The notes beneath the pieces are model-generated. The model did not search any database and was not told the DNA's origin. It saw only the letters and a list, made by a program, of their open reading frames with translations. A DNA stretch of 64,000 nt from contig NZ_AP027291.1 in the NCBI RefSeq assembly GCF_030295745.1, positions 3,472,001 through 3,536,000 on the forward strand, in the 5' to 3' direction. Positions 1 to 8,520 of the stretch are shown here, in pieces. How positions within the stretch are numbered: the stretch's first letter is position 1; every line of letters begins with the position of its first letter. The translations under genes were made by a program, and so were the position numbers. Origin of the DNA: Mycolicibacterium sp. TUM20985 (GTDB lineage Bacteria > Actinomycetota > Actinomycetes > Mycobacteriales > Mycobacteriaceae).

Positions 1-2406
1 CGACAGCTCAATCTGGCCAGGGCAGAAGGTGATTCGCTCAACGCACAGATCAACGGCTCGAGTGCGAGCGTCGGGCCGTTGCAGTCCCAGGTGGCCGGAG
101 CCGAGGCCCACGCCGAGGAAGTCTCGCGGCGGCGCGCGGCCTACGAGACACTCATCCGCGCGCAGGGCCTCGACGTCCCGGACACCGCCGACGAATTCTG
201 GGTACTGCGCGACGAACTCACCACCGCGGCCACCGAGTCATTGGCCAAACTCGACCGTGGCCGGGAGGCGTCCACGGATGCCGAGTACGCCCAGAAGGTC
301 GCGCGGATCGCCCGCGACGAAGCCGCCAACGAGCTGCGCCGCGTCGAACACGTCGGGTCGGCGCTGCCGGAGTTCGCCATCACGATGCGCGAAAACATCT
401 GCAGCGCACTGCGCATCGACCAGCGGGACTTGCCCTACATCGCCGAACTGATGGATCTGCGGCCCGAGCAAGGCCGCTGGCGCGTCGCCGTGGAGAAGGT
501 CCTGCGCGGCGTCGGACTGCGGCTGATGGTGCCCGACGCCCACTACGCCGCCGTGCTGCGCTTCGTCAACGACACGAACGTGGGTGGACGAATACAGCTG
601 CACCACGTCCGGGCGAAGTTCGTCGGCGCCAATCCCGTCGAGGCCGAGCCGAACACGTTGGCGGGCAAGCTATTCGTCGTGGACCCGGCCCACCTCTGCG
701 CCGCCGAGGCGGCCGACGTCATCACCGCGGCGGGCGATCACCTCTGCGTGGACACGCCCGAGGTCTTCCCCCGCTTCCGCCGCGCGGTCACCGACACCGG
801 CCTCTACAAGGACTCCGACCGGTTGGCCATCAAGGACGACCGTCGTCCGCTCAAACAGGCGGATTACATCTATCAGGGTGACGTCGCCGCCAAGATCGAC
901 GCGCTGACCGTCGACCTGGCCACCGCCGACGCCGATCACGATCGGGCCCGGCGCGCCGCCGACGACATTGCTGCCGAACGTCAGCAGTGGCGGGACCGGG
1001 CCGCAGCGTGCAGGGCGATCTGCGAGCAGTTCCCGCAGTGGAACCAGATCGACGCCGAGACGGCCGACGGGCATGCCGACCGCCTGCGGGAGCAATACGA
1101 ACTGCTGCTGGCCGACCATCCCGACATCGAGGCGCTCAACGCGCGCGCCGACGACTGCTGGGAGCAGATCCAGACCCTGATGACCCGTCGCGGCGCCATC
1201 CAGACCCGTCGCGACGACCTCGACGGCAGGCGGACCCGACTGCTGGAACTCCACGAACGACTGGCTCCTGCGTTCGTCTCGGAACCGTTGACCGAACTGC
1301 TCGACAGGTATGCCGGCCAGGTGCCGGTGACGTTGGAGCTCCTCGATCCCGAACCGCACCGGGAGGCGGTGTTCACCGCGATCCGCCGCGAGCGTGAGCA
1401 ACTCCGCGAGAGCCGCAGACGTTCCTACGACGAACTGGCCCGCATCCTCAACACCTTCGATACCGCGTTCCCGGATGCCATCCCCAACGACAGCGACGTA
1501 TTCGACGAACGCGTGCACGATTACGTGGCGTTGTGCCGGCACATCGACGAGCGTGAGCTGCCCGAGGCCTACGAGCGGATGATGCGGCTGGTCACCGAGC
1601 AGGCGCCGGACGCCATCCTGACCCTGCATCGCGTCGCCGAGCAGGAGGCCCGTCGGATCACTGAGCAGATCGAGCGGGTCAACACCGGTCTGGGTTCGGT
1701 CGAGTTCAACCGCGGCACCCGCCTGACGCTGCGGGCCACCCCGCGCAGTCTTACGGCGGTCACCGAGCTCACCGAGATCGTCAGGGCCATCTCGCGGCGC
1801 ATCGCCGAGGTGGGGTTGGGCGACAAGCAGGCCATCCTGGACCAGTACGCCGACATCCTGCGGCTGCGCAACCGGCTGGCGTCCACCGCTCCGGAGGACA
1901 AGGCGTGGACCCGAGACGCACTCGACGTGCGCAACCGGTTCACCTTCGACTGCGCCGAATGGGACGTCGAGAGCGACGACCTCATTCGCACCCACAGCAA
2001 CGCCGGCGACAACTCCGGCGGCGAGCAGGAGAAGTTGATGGCGTTCTGCCTGGCGGGTGCCCTCAGCTTCAACCTGGCGAGCCCCAACAGCCCGGACAAC
2101 CAGCCGGTCTTCGCGCAGCTGATGCTCGACGAGGCGTTCTCGAAGTCCGACCCGCAGTTCGCCCAACAGGCACTTCAGGCGTTTCAGAAGTTCGGTTTCC
2201 AGCTCGTCATCGTCGCCACGGTGCAGAACGCCACCACCATTCAGCCCTACATCGACAGTGTGGTGATGGTCTCCAAGAAGGAGGCCACAGGTCGTGATGC
2301 CCGTCCGGTCGCGACGGTGGCGACCAAGACGATCTCGGACTTCACCGCTCTGCGCCAGGACATGTTGGCGTCGGCTGCCGCGGCTCGGATCCCGGCGACG
2401 GTGTGA
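1..2406 (+). CDS. jetC: Wadjet/MksB-type SMC ATPase JetC, C-terminal 801 residues (5' truncated)
   Basis: The reading frame is open from base 1, so the N-terminus (Walker A) lies outside the window. The visible part has a hinge-like globular region (about residues 140-285), long coiled-coil segments rich in Arg/Glu/Ala (about 295-420 and 460-540), and a C-terminal ABC head with the signature S-G-G-E-Q-E-K (about residue 675) and Walker B LMLDEAFSKSD (about 710). The C-terminal half matches the SbcC/MukB-like Walker B arrangement of JetC/MksB/EptC, the loop-extruding subunit of Wadjet anti-plasmid systems. JetC normally works with the kleisin JetA, JetB and the nuclease JetD. JetA/JetB would be upstream and out of view; no JetD-like gene follows. 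Family assignment is by recalled motif pattern; a role in plasmid restriction is inferred. Confidence 0.8.
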   Translation, partial: RQLNLARAEGDSLNAQINGSSASVGPLQSQVAGAEAHAEEVSRRRAAYETLIRAQGLDVPDTADEFWVLRDELTTAATESLAKLDRGREASTDAEYAQKVARIARDEAANELRRVEHVGSALPEFAITMRENICSALRIDQRDLPYIAELMDLRPEQGRWRVAVEKVLRGVGLRLMVPDAHYAAVLRFVNDTNVGGRIQLHHVRAKFVGANPVEAEPNTLAGKLFVVDPAHLCAAEAADVITAAGDHLCVDTPEVFPRFRRAVTDTGLYKDSDRLAIKDDRRPLKQADYIYQGDVAAKIDALTVDLATADADHDRARRAADDIAAERQQWRDRAAACRAICEQFPQWNQIDAETADGHADRLREQYELLLADHPDIEALNARADDCWEQIQTLMTRRGAIQTRRDDLDGRRTRLLELHERLAPAFVSEPLTELLDRYAGQVPVTLELLDPEPHREAVFTAIRREREQLRESRRRSYDELARILNTFDTAFPDAIPNDSDVFDERVHDYVALCRHIDERELPEAYERMMRLVTEQAPDAILTLHRVAEQEARRITEQIERVNTGLGSVEFNRGTRLTLRATPRSLTAVTELTEIVRAISRRIAEVGLGDKQAILDQYADILRLRNRLASTAPEDKAWTRDALDVRNRFTFDCAEWDVESDDLIRTHSNAGDNSGGEQEKLMAFCLAGALSFNLASPNSPDNQPVFAQLMLDEAFSKSDPQFAQQALQAFQKFGFQLVIVATVQNATTIQPYIDSVVMVSKKEATGRDARPVATVATKTISDFTALRQDMLASAAAARIPATV

Positions 2407-2665
2407 CAAGCGTCATGAGTTCGCCTGCACCAGGCATCAAAAGCGTTGCGAGGCTTGGTCTTCCTGCAGGGCGGGAGCTCAAGTTTTCGGGCGGCCGGTT
2501 TTACTCCGACACAGGCGGGGTAGCAGGAAGGCAGGCGGACGCGGCGGCCGGCCACCACGTCCGTCAAGGTCTCGGCGGTTCAGAACGGAGCCGCCGAGGC
2601 CGCTGGCCGTTCGCTGTCATCGTCGCCGGAGGTTTGGCATCTCCGTTGTGGGGAACGCTCTTCGC

Positions 2666-3343
2666 GTGTTGGAAACATCGAAGTTCGAGCTTGGCGAGCG
2701 CATGGCGGACCTGGCCCGCACAATGCGACGCGATCGCTCCCTGGAGTCGGTCCTCGACGAAGTGACGGCAGCGGCGGTGGAGCTGATCCCTGGAGTCGAC
2801 ACGGCCGGCATCTTGCTGATCAAGCGTGGGGGGTTCGAATCCCTCTCGACCACCTCGGATTTGCCACATCAGCTGGACATCCTCCAAATGACCTTCGACG
2901 AGGGGCCGTGCGTCCAAGCCGCGCTAGCGGACACCGTCGTCCGGACCAACGACTTCCGTGCCGAGGAACGGTGGCCGAAGTACTCACCCGCCGTCGTAGA
3001 GATCGGCGTCCTGAGCGGTCTGTCCTTCAAGCTGTATACCGCTGACCGAACGGCGGGCGCGCTCAATCTCTTCGGCTTTCAGCCGAACGACTGGGACGTC
3101 GACGCCGAATCGATCGGCAGCATCCTCGCCGCACATGCCGCAGCGGCAATCGTCGCGACCCAGGAAGAACGTCAACTCAACGCCGCCTTGTTGAGTCGCG
3201 ACCAGATCGGACAGGCGAAGGGCATCGTGATGTCGCGCTTCGGCGTGGACAGCGTGCGGGCGTTCGAGATGCTGCGCCAGTTGAGTCAGGAATCGAACGT
3301 CAAGCTCGTCGACATCGCGCAGCGCGTGATCGACACGGTGTAG
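2666..3343 (+). CDS. GAF-ANTAR transcription antitermination regulator
   Basis: A 225-residue protein. The GAF-type sensor domain spans about residues 20-155 and contains the typical segments V-D-T-A-G-I-L-L and D-E-G-P-C. The ANTAR RNA-binding domain is at the C-terminus (about 165-225), with the characteristic DQIGQAKGIVMSRFGVD segment followed by paired helices. ANTAR proteins bind dual-hexaloop RNA and prevent termination; the GAF domain senses an unknown ligand. The GTG at 2666 was chosen because it starts just before conserved ELGERMADLARTMR and has a purine stretch about 10 bases upstream. The frame is open further upstream, but that part has low-complexity Arg-rich content typical of non-coding translation. 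A TTG at 2669 or ATG at 2702 are alternatives. The 260 bases between this gene and jetC hold nothing I recognise. Confidence 0.85.
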   Translation: MLETSKFELGERMADLARTMRRDRSLESVLDEVTAAAVELIPGVDTAGILLIKRGGFESLSTTSDLPHQLDILQMTFDEGPCVQAALADTVVRTNDFRAEERWPKYSPAVVEIGVLSGLSFKLYTADRTAGALNLFGFQPNDWDVDAESIGSILAAHAAAAIVATQEERQLNAALLSRDQIGQAKGIVMSRFGVDSVRAFEMLRQLSQESNVKLVDIAQRVIDTV

Positions 3344-3352
3344 GTCGAGGAT

Positions 3353-3383
3353 CGGGCCCGCCTCAACCTTCGAGACGGGCCCG
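3353..3383. terminator. Hairpin between convergent genes
   Basis: CGGGCCCGCCTC (3353-3364) pairs with GAGACGGGCCCG (3372-3383), 11 of 12 positions, across a short loop. It sits between the convergent GAF-ANTAR and VOC genes, so a bidirectional terminator is likely. There is no U-tract, as is common in mycobacteria. Confidence 0.6.
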
Positions 3384-3408
3384 CGATCGCCTGCTGATTC
3401 GAGTACGT

Positions 3409-3765
3409 CTACTCCGAGGGCGGCTCGAACAGCTGCAAGGCATTGCCCTCGGAATCCTTGAACGACGCGATCCGGCCCCATGGGTTGTCGCTGACCTCGC
3501 CGATGAACTCGACGCCCGCGTCCGTCAGCCGGACGATCTCGTCGTACAGGGTGATGTCGGGCTGCAACGTGAGCATCGCACCCCCGCCGCCGACGCCGTG
3601 GGTGGCTTCGCGCGCGTTCAGCCCGATGGACACCCCATTGGCGTTCAACTCAGACCAGTCGTCACCCTCGGTCTTCACCGACAGCCCCAGGGTCTCCCCG
3701 TAGAACTTGAGCGCGCGCTGCATGTCTTCGACCGGCATCCATACCGCCGCTACACCACTAGCCAT
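3409..3765 (-). CDS. VOC (glyoxalase/bleomycin-resistance fold) family protein
   Basis: A 118-residue protein of one vicinal-oxygen-chelate length: paired beta-alpha-beta-beta-beta units. It has the usual opening (V-W-M-P-V-E-D-M-Q-R-A-L-K-F-Y-G-E-T-L-G-L) and ending (A-S-F-K-D-S-E-G-N-A-L-Q-L-F-E-P). The C-terminal Glu of Q-L-F-E-P is a plausible metal ligand. The ATG at 3765 is preceded by a GGAGG-like stretch (reverse strand of ttcctccg). The substrate cannot be told from sequence; VOC proteins include glyoxalases, dioxygenases and drug-binding proteins. It is a single gene, convergent with the GAF-ANTAR regulator. Confidence 0.85.
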   Translation of the reverse strand: MASGVAAVWMPVEDMQRALKFYGETLGLSVKTEGDDWSELNANGVSIGLNAREATHGVGGGGAMLTLQPDITLYDEIVRLTDAGVEFIGEVSDNPWGRIASFKDSEGNALQLFEPPSE

Positions 3766-3847
3766 TGTTTCCTCCGTAGATCGCCTGGTTCCCCTGCGAT
3801 CCCTTACCCGGTGCCGGAGGCGTTACACCCGTTGAGCGGCACGGGTT

Positions 3848-4573
3848 TTAGGCGGGCGCCTTGGCCAGGAAGGTGTGCACGACGTTGCGCTGCCAGCCTG
3901 GCATGGTCTCGGCGGTGACCGCCGTGAAGCCGTTGGCGCCGAGCCGGTCGCGGAAGGCCGCGACACCGTCGAAGGAGTTGACGCTACTGCGCAGGTGGCG
4001 ATACAGCCCAGCGTCGCCAGTGCGGACCCTCCCCATCGGGATGATCACCGCGAAGCACACGAAGTTCCACACCGCCCGCGCCACGGCCGAGTCCCGCACC
4101 GAGTACTCGTGGATCGCCAGCGTCCCACCGGGACGCAGCAGGGTGCCGAACTCGCGAAGCGTCGCATCGGGATCGGCGAGGTTGCGGAGCAGATACGCGG
4201 CGAAGATGCCGTCGAAGGGTCCGGTCACCCCCGCCTCGGCCAGATCCTCCACTCGGCTGTGCACGAACCGAACCGACGACGGCCAGTCCTTCGCCTTCGC
4301 TTGGGCGAGCATGCCCGCGGACGCGTCGAGCGCGACGATCTCCGCTTCGGGGGCGGCTGCGAGCAGGGCAGCCGTCGAGGCTCCGGTGCCGCAACCGGCG
4401 TCGAGCAGCCGCAACCCACGCCCCTGGTTCGGCAACCCCATGCGACGGGCCGAGATCCGGAGATGCTCGTGATAGCCGGGGTTCGCCCCGACGAGACCGT
4501 CGTAGGCCGACGCGCCGACGTCGAAGGCCGCAGGCACCTCGCGGCGCGGCAGCCCGGTGGGTCCGATCGTCAT
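3848..4573 (-). CDS. Class I SAM-dependent methyltransferase (UbiE/MenG-like)
   Basis: A 241-residue protein with the Rossmann SAM-binding motif I at about residues 56-64 (LLDAGCGTG), the acidic end of strand 2 (IVALDAS), and the motif IV/post region DGIFAAYLLRNLADP followed by LLRPGGTLAIHEY. This last arrangement is close to the UbiE/MenG demethylmenaquinone methyltransferase group. It stands alone and not with other menaquinone genes, so the substrate may be a different small molecule or lipid. It is divergent from the PhoD-like gene, with about 150 bases of intergenic DNA that would hold both promoters. Confidence 0.85.
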   Translation of the reverse strand: MTIGPTGLPRREVPAAFDVGASAYDGLVGANPGYHEHLRISARRMGLPNQGRGLRLLDAGCGTGASTAALLAAAPEAEIVALDASAGMLAQAKAKDWPSSVRFVHSRVEDLAEAGVTGPFDGIFAAYLLRNLADPDATLREFGTLLRPGGTLAIHEYSVRDSAVARAVWNFVCFAVIIPMGRVRTGDAGLYRHLRSSVNSFDGVAAFRDRLGANGFTAVTAETMPGWQRNVVHTFLAKAPA

Positions 4574-4721
4574 GAGGTTCGACCCGCACTTTCCTGCACG
4601 GCCTCGCGTCTACACACCAACTCGACCACGTACGGTCCTCCGTCTCCGTCTGACGTCTGATTCTGTTCGACTCTAGAGGGCGGTCCAGCCGCGACCGCGG
4701 TAGCCAGCCTAAGCTCGTCGA

Positions 4722-6341
4722 ATGTCGCTTCTGCTCGGCCCCGTTCTGCGCCACGTCGGCGAAACCACCGCAACCATCTGGGTACAAACGGTTGCCGCCG
4801 CCACCGTGGAGGTGCTCGGCTGCACCGCCAAGACGTTCGAGGTACAGGGCTGCCACTACGCGCTGGTCCTGGTCGAGGGCCTGGAGAAGGGATCCACCAC
4901 CGAGTACCGCGTGCGGGTCGACGACGCAGACGTGTGGCCGGAGCCGGAGACCGAGTTCCCGCCGAGTGTGATCAGGACGCGAGGGCGAGCCACGGTCGAC
5001 GAACTGCGCATCATCTTTGGGTCGTGTCGCTACCCGAAGACCGGTGACCAGAAGCTCGACGACAAGATCGGCCTCGACGCGTTGGATTGTTATGCGTCGC
5101 GACTGCCCGACCTGCCGCACGATGAGTGGCCGGACGCCCTCATCCTGCTCGGTGACCAGGTCTACGCCGATGAGCTCACCCCCGAGGCCCGTCGGCATCT
5201 GGCCGGGCGGCGCTCGTCGGGCCAACGTCCACCGGACGAAGTCGTGTCCTTCACCGAATACGAAGGGCTGTACCGGCATACGTGGGGCGACCCCGAGATT
5301 CGATGGGTCCTGTCGACCATTCCCACCGCGATGATCTTCGACGACCACGACATCAGGGATGACTGGAACACCTCGGGAGCGTGGCGCAAGGAGGTCAACG
5401 AGAAGCCATGGTGGCGCGACCGCATCCGAGCCGGACTCGCGTCGTACTGGGTGTACCAGCATCTGGGCAATCTCAGTCCCGCCGAACTGGACGCCGACGA
5501 GGACTATCAGAAAGTGCTCGCAGCGCAGGGAGACGTATGGCCGCACCTGGTCGAGTTGGCCGACCGCGCCGACACCGAGGTCGATGACGACAAGGGACTT
5601 CGCTTTAGTTACCGATGGGACCTCGGCCGCAGCCGCCTCATCATGGTCGATTCGAGGAACGCCAGGATCCTGGACTCCGGCGACCGAAAGATGTTGGGCA
5701 ACCGTGAGTTCGCGTGGTTGGCGGAGCAGGTCAACGACGGGCTCGGCGACGTCGACCATCTCATTCTCGGCTCGTCGCTGCCGTGGCTGCTGCCGCCGGT
5801 GATCGGTGACATGCAGATGGTCAACGAGATCGCCGCCAACCGCGGGGGGCTCCGCGGCCAGCTCGCCGAGAAGGTTCGTCAGACAGCAGATTTCGAGCAC
5901 TGGGCGGCATTCGAGGACTCCTTCCTGAAGCTGAGCCAACTCATCGCCGACGTGGCGTCCCACGGAGAGGACGGGCCGGCGACCGTGTCCGTGCTCTCGG
6001 GGGACGTGCACCACAGCTATGTCGCCAGGGCCGACCTGCCCGGTGCGACGGCCCGCGTCCACCAACTGGTCTGCTCGCCGGTGCACAACTACGTACCGGC
6101 CTTCGTCAAGCCCGTCTTCAAGATGGGCTGGTCAAGCCGGGTGGCGAAGGTCACGCGACGGTGGGCGGCCAGGCGCGGGGCGGCTTCGTTGCCGCTGACG
6201 TGGAAGAACCTGAACGGTCCGATCTTCGGCAACACCATCGCCACGCTGCATACGACCGGCCGCACGGCCGAGACCTCGTTCGAACAGCCAAGGAGTGCCA
6301 CCGAACTGGTCGAAGTGTCCCGCATCTCGCTGACCGGCTAG
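4722..6341 (+). CDS. PhoD-like metallophosphatase (alkaline phosphatase D family)
   Basis: A 539-residue protein. The N-terminal beta-sandwich domain (about 1-90: L-L-G-P-V-L-R-H-V-G-E-T-T-A-T-I-W-V) is followed by a PhoD-type calcineurin-like metallophosphatase domain. Metal-binding segments visible are I-I-F-G-S-C-R, LLGDQVYADEL, F-D-D-H-D-I-R-D-D-W and the late VLSGDVHHSYVA. No signal peptide or Tat motif is seen at the N-terminus, unlike secreted PhoD, so it is probably cytoplasmic like several mycobacterial paralogues. Expected activity is phosphodiester or phosphomonoester hydrolysis with Ca/Fe cofactors; the substrate is unknown. Confidence 0.85.
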   Translation: MSLLLGPVLRHVGETTATIWVQTVAAATVEVLGCTAKTFEVQGCHYALVLVEGLEKGSTTEYRVRVDDADVWPEPETEFPPSVIRTRGRATVDELRIIFGSCRYPKTGDQKLDDKIGLDALDCYASRLPDLPHDEWPDALILLGDQVYADELTPEARRHLAGRRSSGQRPPDEVVSFTEYEGLYRHTWGDPEIRWVLSTIPTAMIFDDHDIRDDWNTSGAWRKEVNEKPWWRDRIRAGLASYWVYQHLGNLSPAELDADEDYQKVLAAQGDVWPHLVELADRADTEVDDDKGLRFSYRWDLGRSRLIMVDSRNARILDSGDRKMLGNREFAWLAEQVNDGLGDVDHLILGSSLPWLLPPVIGDMQMVNEIAANRGGLRGQLAEKVRQTADFEHWAAFEDSFLKLSQLIADVASHGEDGPATVSVLSGDVHHSYVARADLPGATARVHQLVCSPVHNYVPAFVKPVFKMGWSSRVAKVTRRWAARRGAASLPLTWKNLNGPIFGNTIATLHTTGRTAETSFEQPRSATELVEVSRISLTG

Positions 6342-6411
6342 CCGAGCGGAGAGCACTCGGCACCGAACCGAGGACCATCGACCCTGGTCTCGGATTGCAG
6401 GACGATCGACG

Positions 6412-7038
6412 ATGGGCGTCGTGACCACACCTCAGCCCCCAGCGTTCATCATCGAGTCGATGATGCCCGAGTACGACGTGGTGCTCAGTGAGCACTTCGT
6501 GGTCGCCGCCGATCCGACCACGACGTTCGCGGCGGCACGTGCGCTCGATCTCCTCACGGTGCACTCGCCGATACTCGACCTGTCCATGTGGCTGCGTGGC
6601 CTGCCTGCTCGGTTATCCGGTAAGACGCCGCCGCCGCCGCCCAAACTCGTCATGGACGCCGACATGGCGCTGCCCGGGTGGACGTTCCTCGGAGAACACC
6701 AGGACCGCGAAATAGCCTTCGGCGCAGTGGGAAGATTCTGGCAACCCAACATCGAATGGCGCGATGTCGCGGTCGACCAGTTCAAGGAATTCGACGAACC
6801 CGGCTGGGGCAAGATCGCCGCCAACTACTCATTCCTGCCCTACGGCCGGTCCGCGACCCTGGTCACCTACGAATGCCGCACGATGACGACCGATCCCGTG
6901 TCGAGGCGTCGATTCCTGCGTTACTGGTCCTTGATCCGCCCCTTCGTCGGTCACATCATGCGAGCCACGCTGCGACGGATTGGGGCCGACGCCACGGCGG
7001 CCTCGGCCGTCGGCGTCACCGAGGTGACCACGATCTAA
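6412..7038 (+). CDS. Conserved hypothetical protein, possibly START/SRPBCC-like
   Basis: A 208-residue protein with no signal peptide. Around residues 20-170 the alternating pattern (V-L-S-E-H-F-V-V-A-A-D-P-T-T-T-F-A-A-A-R, later A-F-G-A-V-G-R-F-W and L-V-T-Y-E-C-R-T) resembles polyketide-cyclase/START-fold proteins, which bind hydrophobic ligands, but no diagnostic motif is present. A Pro-rich stretch (about residues 73-78) sits in the middle. Downstream of and co-directional with the PhoD-like gene, 70 bases apart, so it may share its transcript. An internal start at ATG 6463 is possible. Function unknown. Confidence 0.6.
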   Translation: MGVVTTPQPPAFIIESMMPEYDVVLSEHFVVAADPTTTFAAARALDLLTVHSPILDLSMWLRGLPARLSGKTPPPPPKLVMDADMALPGWTFLGEHQDREIAFGAVGRFWQPNIEWRDVAVDQFKEFDEPGWGKIAANYSFLPYGRSATLVTYECRTMTTDPVSRRRFLRYWSLIRPFVGHIMRATLRRIGADATAASAVGVTEVTTI

Positions 7039-7249
7039 TGGGTTGTTGCTTGCCCTTCGACCAGGCCCAGGCCGCGATCCGCCACCCCCCGGACGTCTTG
7101 CGAAGTGCCACGGTGAAGCCTTGAAGGAATTGCGCCGCATCGTATTCGGGTGTCTCGTACGCGCGCCAACTCTCCCGCAACTACTCTGCCCACTACTGGT
7201 TACGCGCTCGACGGGCGAGGACCTCCACGGTAGAGGGGGAGCAGTTCCA

Positions 7250-7549
7250 ATGAGACAGAGATATCTGAATGTGGGATTCGCCATCGCGGTGACGACTGCC
7301 AGCGTTCTCACTGCGTCACCCGCAGCCGCGGACTGCGCCGGCGCCGGCTACGCAACCGTGTGCGCACAGGGCGACGTCCGCGGCGGCGGTCCCACCCCCC
7401 CATCGGCTGCCTACCCTTCGTACTGCGCCGACCCCTGGTATTGCGACGACGACTGGGGCATGGACGTCATCTGGAACCCAGGAGTTGGGATCGGTGGACC
7501 CGGTGTCGGCTTGCCAGGCCGGCCCGGCGCTATCGGTCCCCGTCGCTGA
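7250..7549 (+). CDS. Small secreted Gly/Pro-rich mycobacterial protein
   Basis: A 99-residue protein starting at ATG 7250, which follows a strong GAGGGGGAGC ribosome site. Residues 1-27 form a Sec signal peptide (basic start, hydrophobic core, A-S-P-A-A-A-D cleavage region). The mature part has four to five Cys residues, is acidic in the centre (W-Y-C-D-D-D-W) and ends in a Gly/Pro/Ile-rich tail. It resembles short secreted proteins common in mycobacteria with no known function. Followed by the hemophore-like gene 47 bases downstream, probably the same operon. Confidence 0.7.
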   Translation: MRQRYLNVGFAIAVTTASVLTASPAAADCAGAGYATVCAQGDVRGGGPTPPSAAYPSYCADPWYCDDDWGMDVIWNPGVGIGGPGVGLPGRPGAIGPRR

Positions 7550-7596
7550 GACTTTCCCCAGTGCCCTCACACTCATTCGATCAAGGAGCCTCGAAC

Positions 7597-7941
7597 ATGT
7601 TCATTCGTCACCTGATTGGCGCTGGCGTGATCGCCGGTGCGATGCTCACCGGAACATCCGCAATTGCCGCCGCCGATCCGCCGAACTGCACGGCGGCCGA
7701 CCTTGCCGGCACCATGTCCGGCGTGAACGCGGCGACCGCGTCCTACCTGTTCACCCACCCGGAGGTGAACGACTTCTTCACCAGCCTCAAGGGCAAGCCC
7801 AAAGACGTCATGAACACCGATGTCGAGGCGTACTTCACGGCAAACCCCCAGATCAGCGATGAACTCAAGGCGGTCAGGCAACCCGCAGCCGACTTCCGGG
7901 ACCGCTGCAACGCCCCCATGCCCGACGGGCCCATGGGTTAG
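7597..7941 (+). CDS. Secreted hemophore-like (haem-binding) protein
   Basis: A 114-residue protein starting at ATG 7597 after an AAGGAG site. A signal peptide ends near A-I-A-A-A-D-P (about residue 27). The mature domain P-N-C-T-A-A-D-L-A-G-T-M-S-G-V-N-A-A-T-A-S-Y-L ... Q-P-A-A-D-F-R-D-R-C contains two Cys that can form a disulphide and an all-helical pattern typical of the Rv0203/hemophore-related family of mycobacteria, secreted proteins proposed to shuttle haem to MmpL transporters. The haem-binding role is by family resemblance only. Likely co-transcribed with the preceding small secreted gene. Confidence 0.75.
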   Translation: MFIRHLIGAGVIAGAMLTGTSAIAAADPPNCTAADLAGTMSGVNAATASYLFTHPEVNDFFTSLKGKPKDVMNTDVEAYFTANPQISDELKAVRQPAADFRDRCNAPMPDGPMG

Positions 7942-7983
7942 GACGCCCATCCAACGGGCAAGACCGCTCGCGTGGGGAAGGAA

Positions 7984-8493
7984 TCAGCCGCGGTCGATGG
8001 TGACCTCGAAGCCATCGGACTGATCGCCGATGAAATCGGTGTGGGCGCCATCGAATCGACCGATCCTCACGATGCCGCTGTAGTAACCGACGTCGCCGTA
8101 GTAGAGGACGAGGTCTTGCGACGGGGCGTAATAGCCGAGGTCGCCCACCTGGGGGTCGGCGTCCTCGGGCACGCCGTCGGTGGTGAGGGGCTGCGGAAGC
8201 TTGGAGATCTTCTCGAGCTGGTTGAGATCGGTGAAGCTCAAGGTGATCGGCAACTGACCTGCCAGGTCGAGCGCAGTGGGATTGTCCGACAGCTGCGCCG
8301 TGATGGTCTGTCCCGCGATGGTGATTCGGATCGGCGTCATGCCGGCCTCCTGGGTCGGCCCGGTAGCAGCCGGGAGGATGGCGCTCGCAGCGGGTGACTC
8401 GACTGCGGCCGAGGTGGACGCGGTGTCGGGTCTCGAACACGCAGTGGCGACGACCAGAAGTGTCAACACGGTGGTGAGGCAAGGGTTGCGCAT
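7984..8493 (-). CDS. Cyclophilin-like-fold lipoprotein
   Basis: A 169-residue protein with a lipoprotein-type signal peptide (about residues 1-19; V-V-A-T-A-C lipobox with Cys19) and a low-complexity Ser/Ala linker. The domain at about 50-169 reads TPIRITIAGQTITAQLSDNP ... P-I-T-L-S-F-T-D-L ... G-D-L-G-Y-Y-A-P-S-Q-D-L-V-L-Y-Y-G-D ... I-G-R-F-D-G. This pattern is that of the cyclophilin-like beta-barrel family found in many secreted or flavin-associated bacterial proteins. Predicted to be anchored on the outer face of the cytoplasmic membrane. The ligand is unknown. It is convergent with the hemophore gene and lies downstream of the XRE regulator gene on the same strand. Confidence 0.75.
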   Translation of the reverse strand: MRNPCLTTVLTLLVVATACSRPDTASTSAAVESPAASAILPAATGPTQEAGMTPIRITIAGQTITAQLSDNPTALDLAGQLPITLSFTDLNQLEKISKLPQPLTTDGVPEDADPQVGDLGYYAPSQDLVLYYGDVGYYSGIVRIGRFDGAHTDFIGDQSDGFEVTIDRG

Positions 8494-8520
8494 GGTGCTC
8501 GCCTTCGTCGACGCAGCCGG

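Noticed and set aside
670..2409. Long minus-strand open frame opposite jetC
   Set aside because: It is a high-GC antisense shadow; composition is Gly/Val/Arg-rich with no domain, while the plus strand has clear SMC motifs.
3984..6086. 700-codon minus-strand open frame opposite the PhoD-like gene
   Set aside because: It overlaps two well-supported genes and has no recognisable domain; typical GC-rich shadow.
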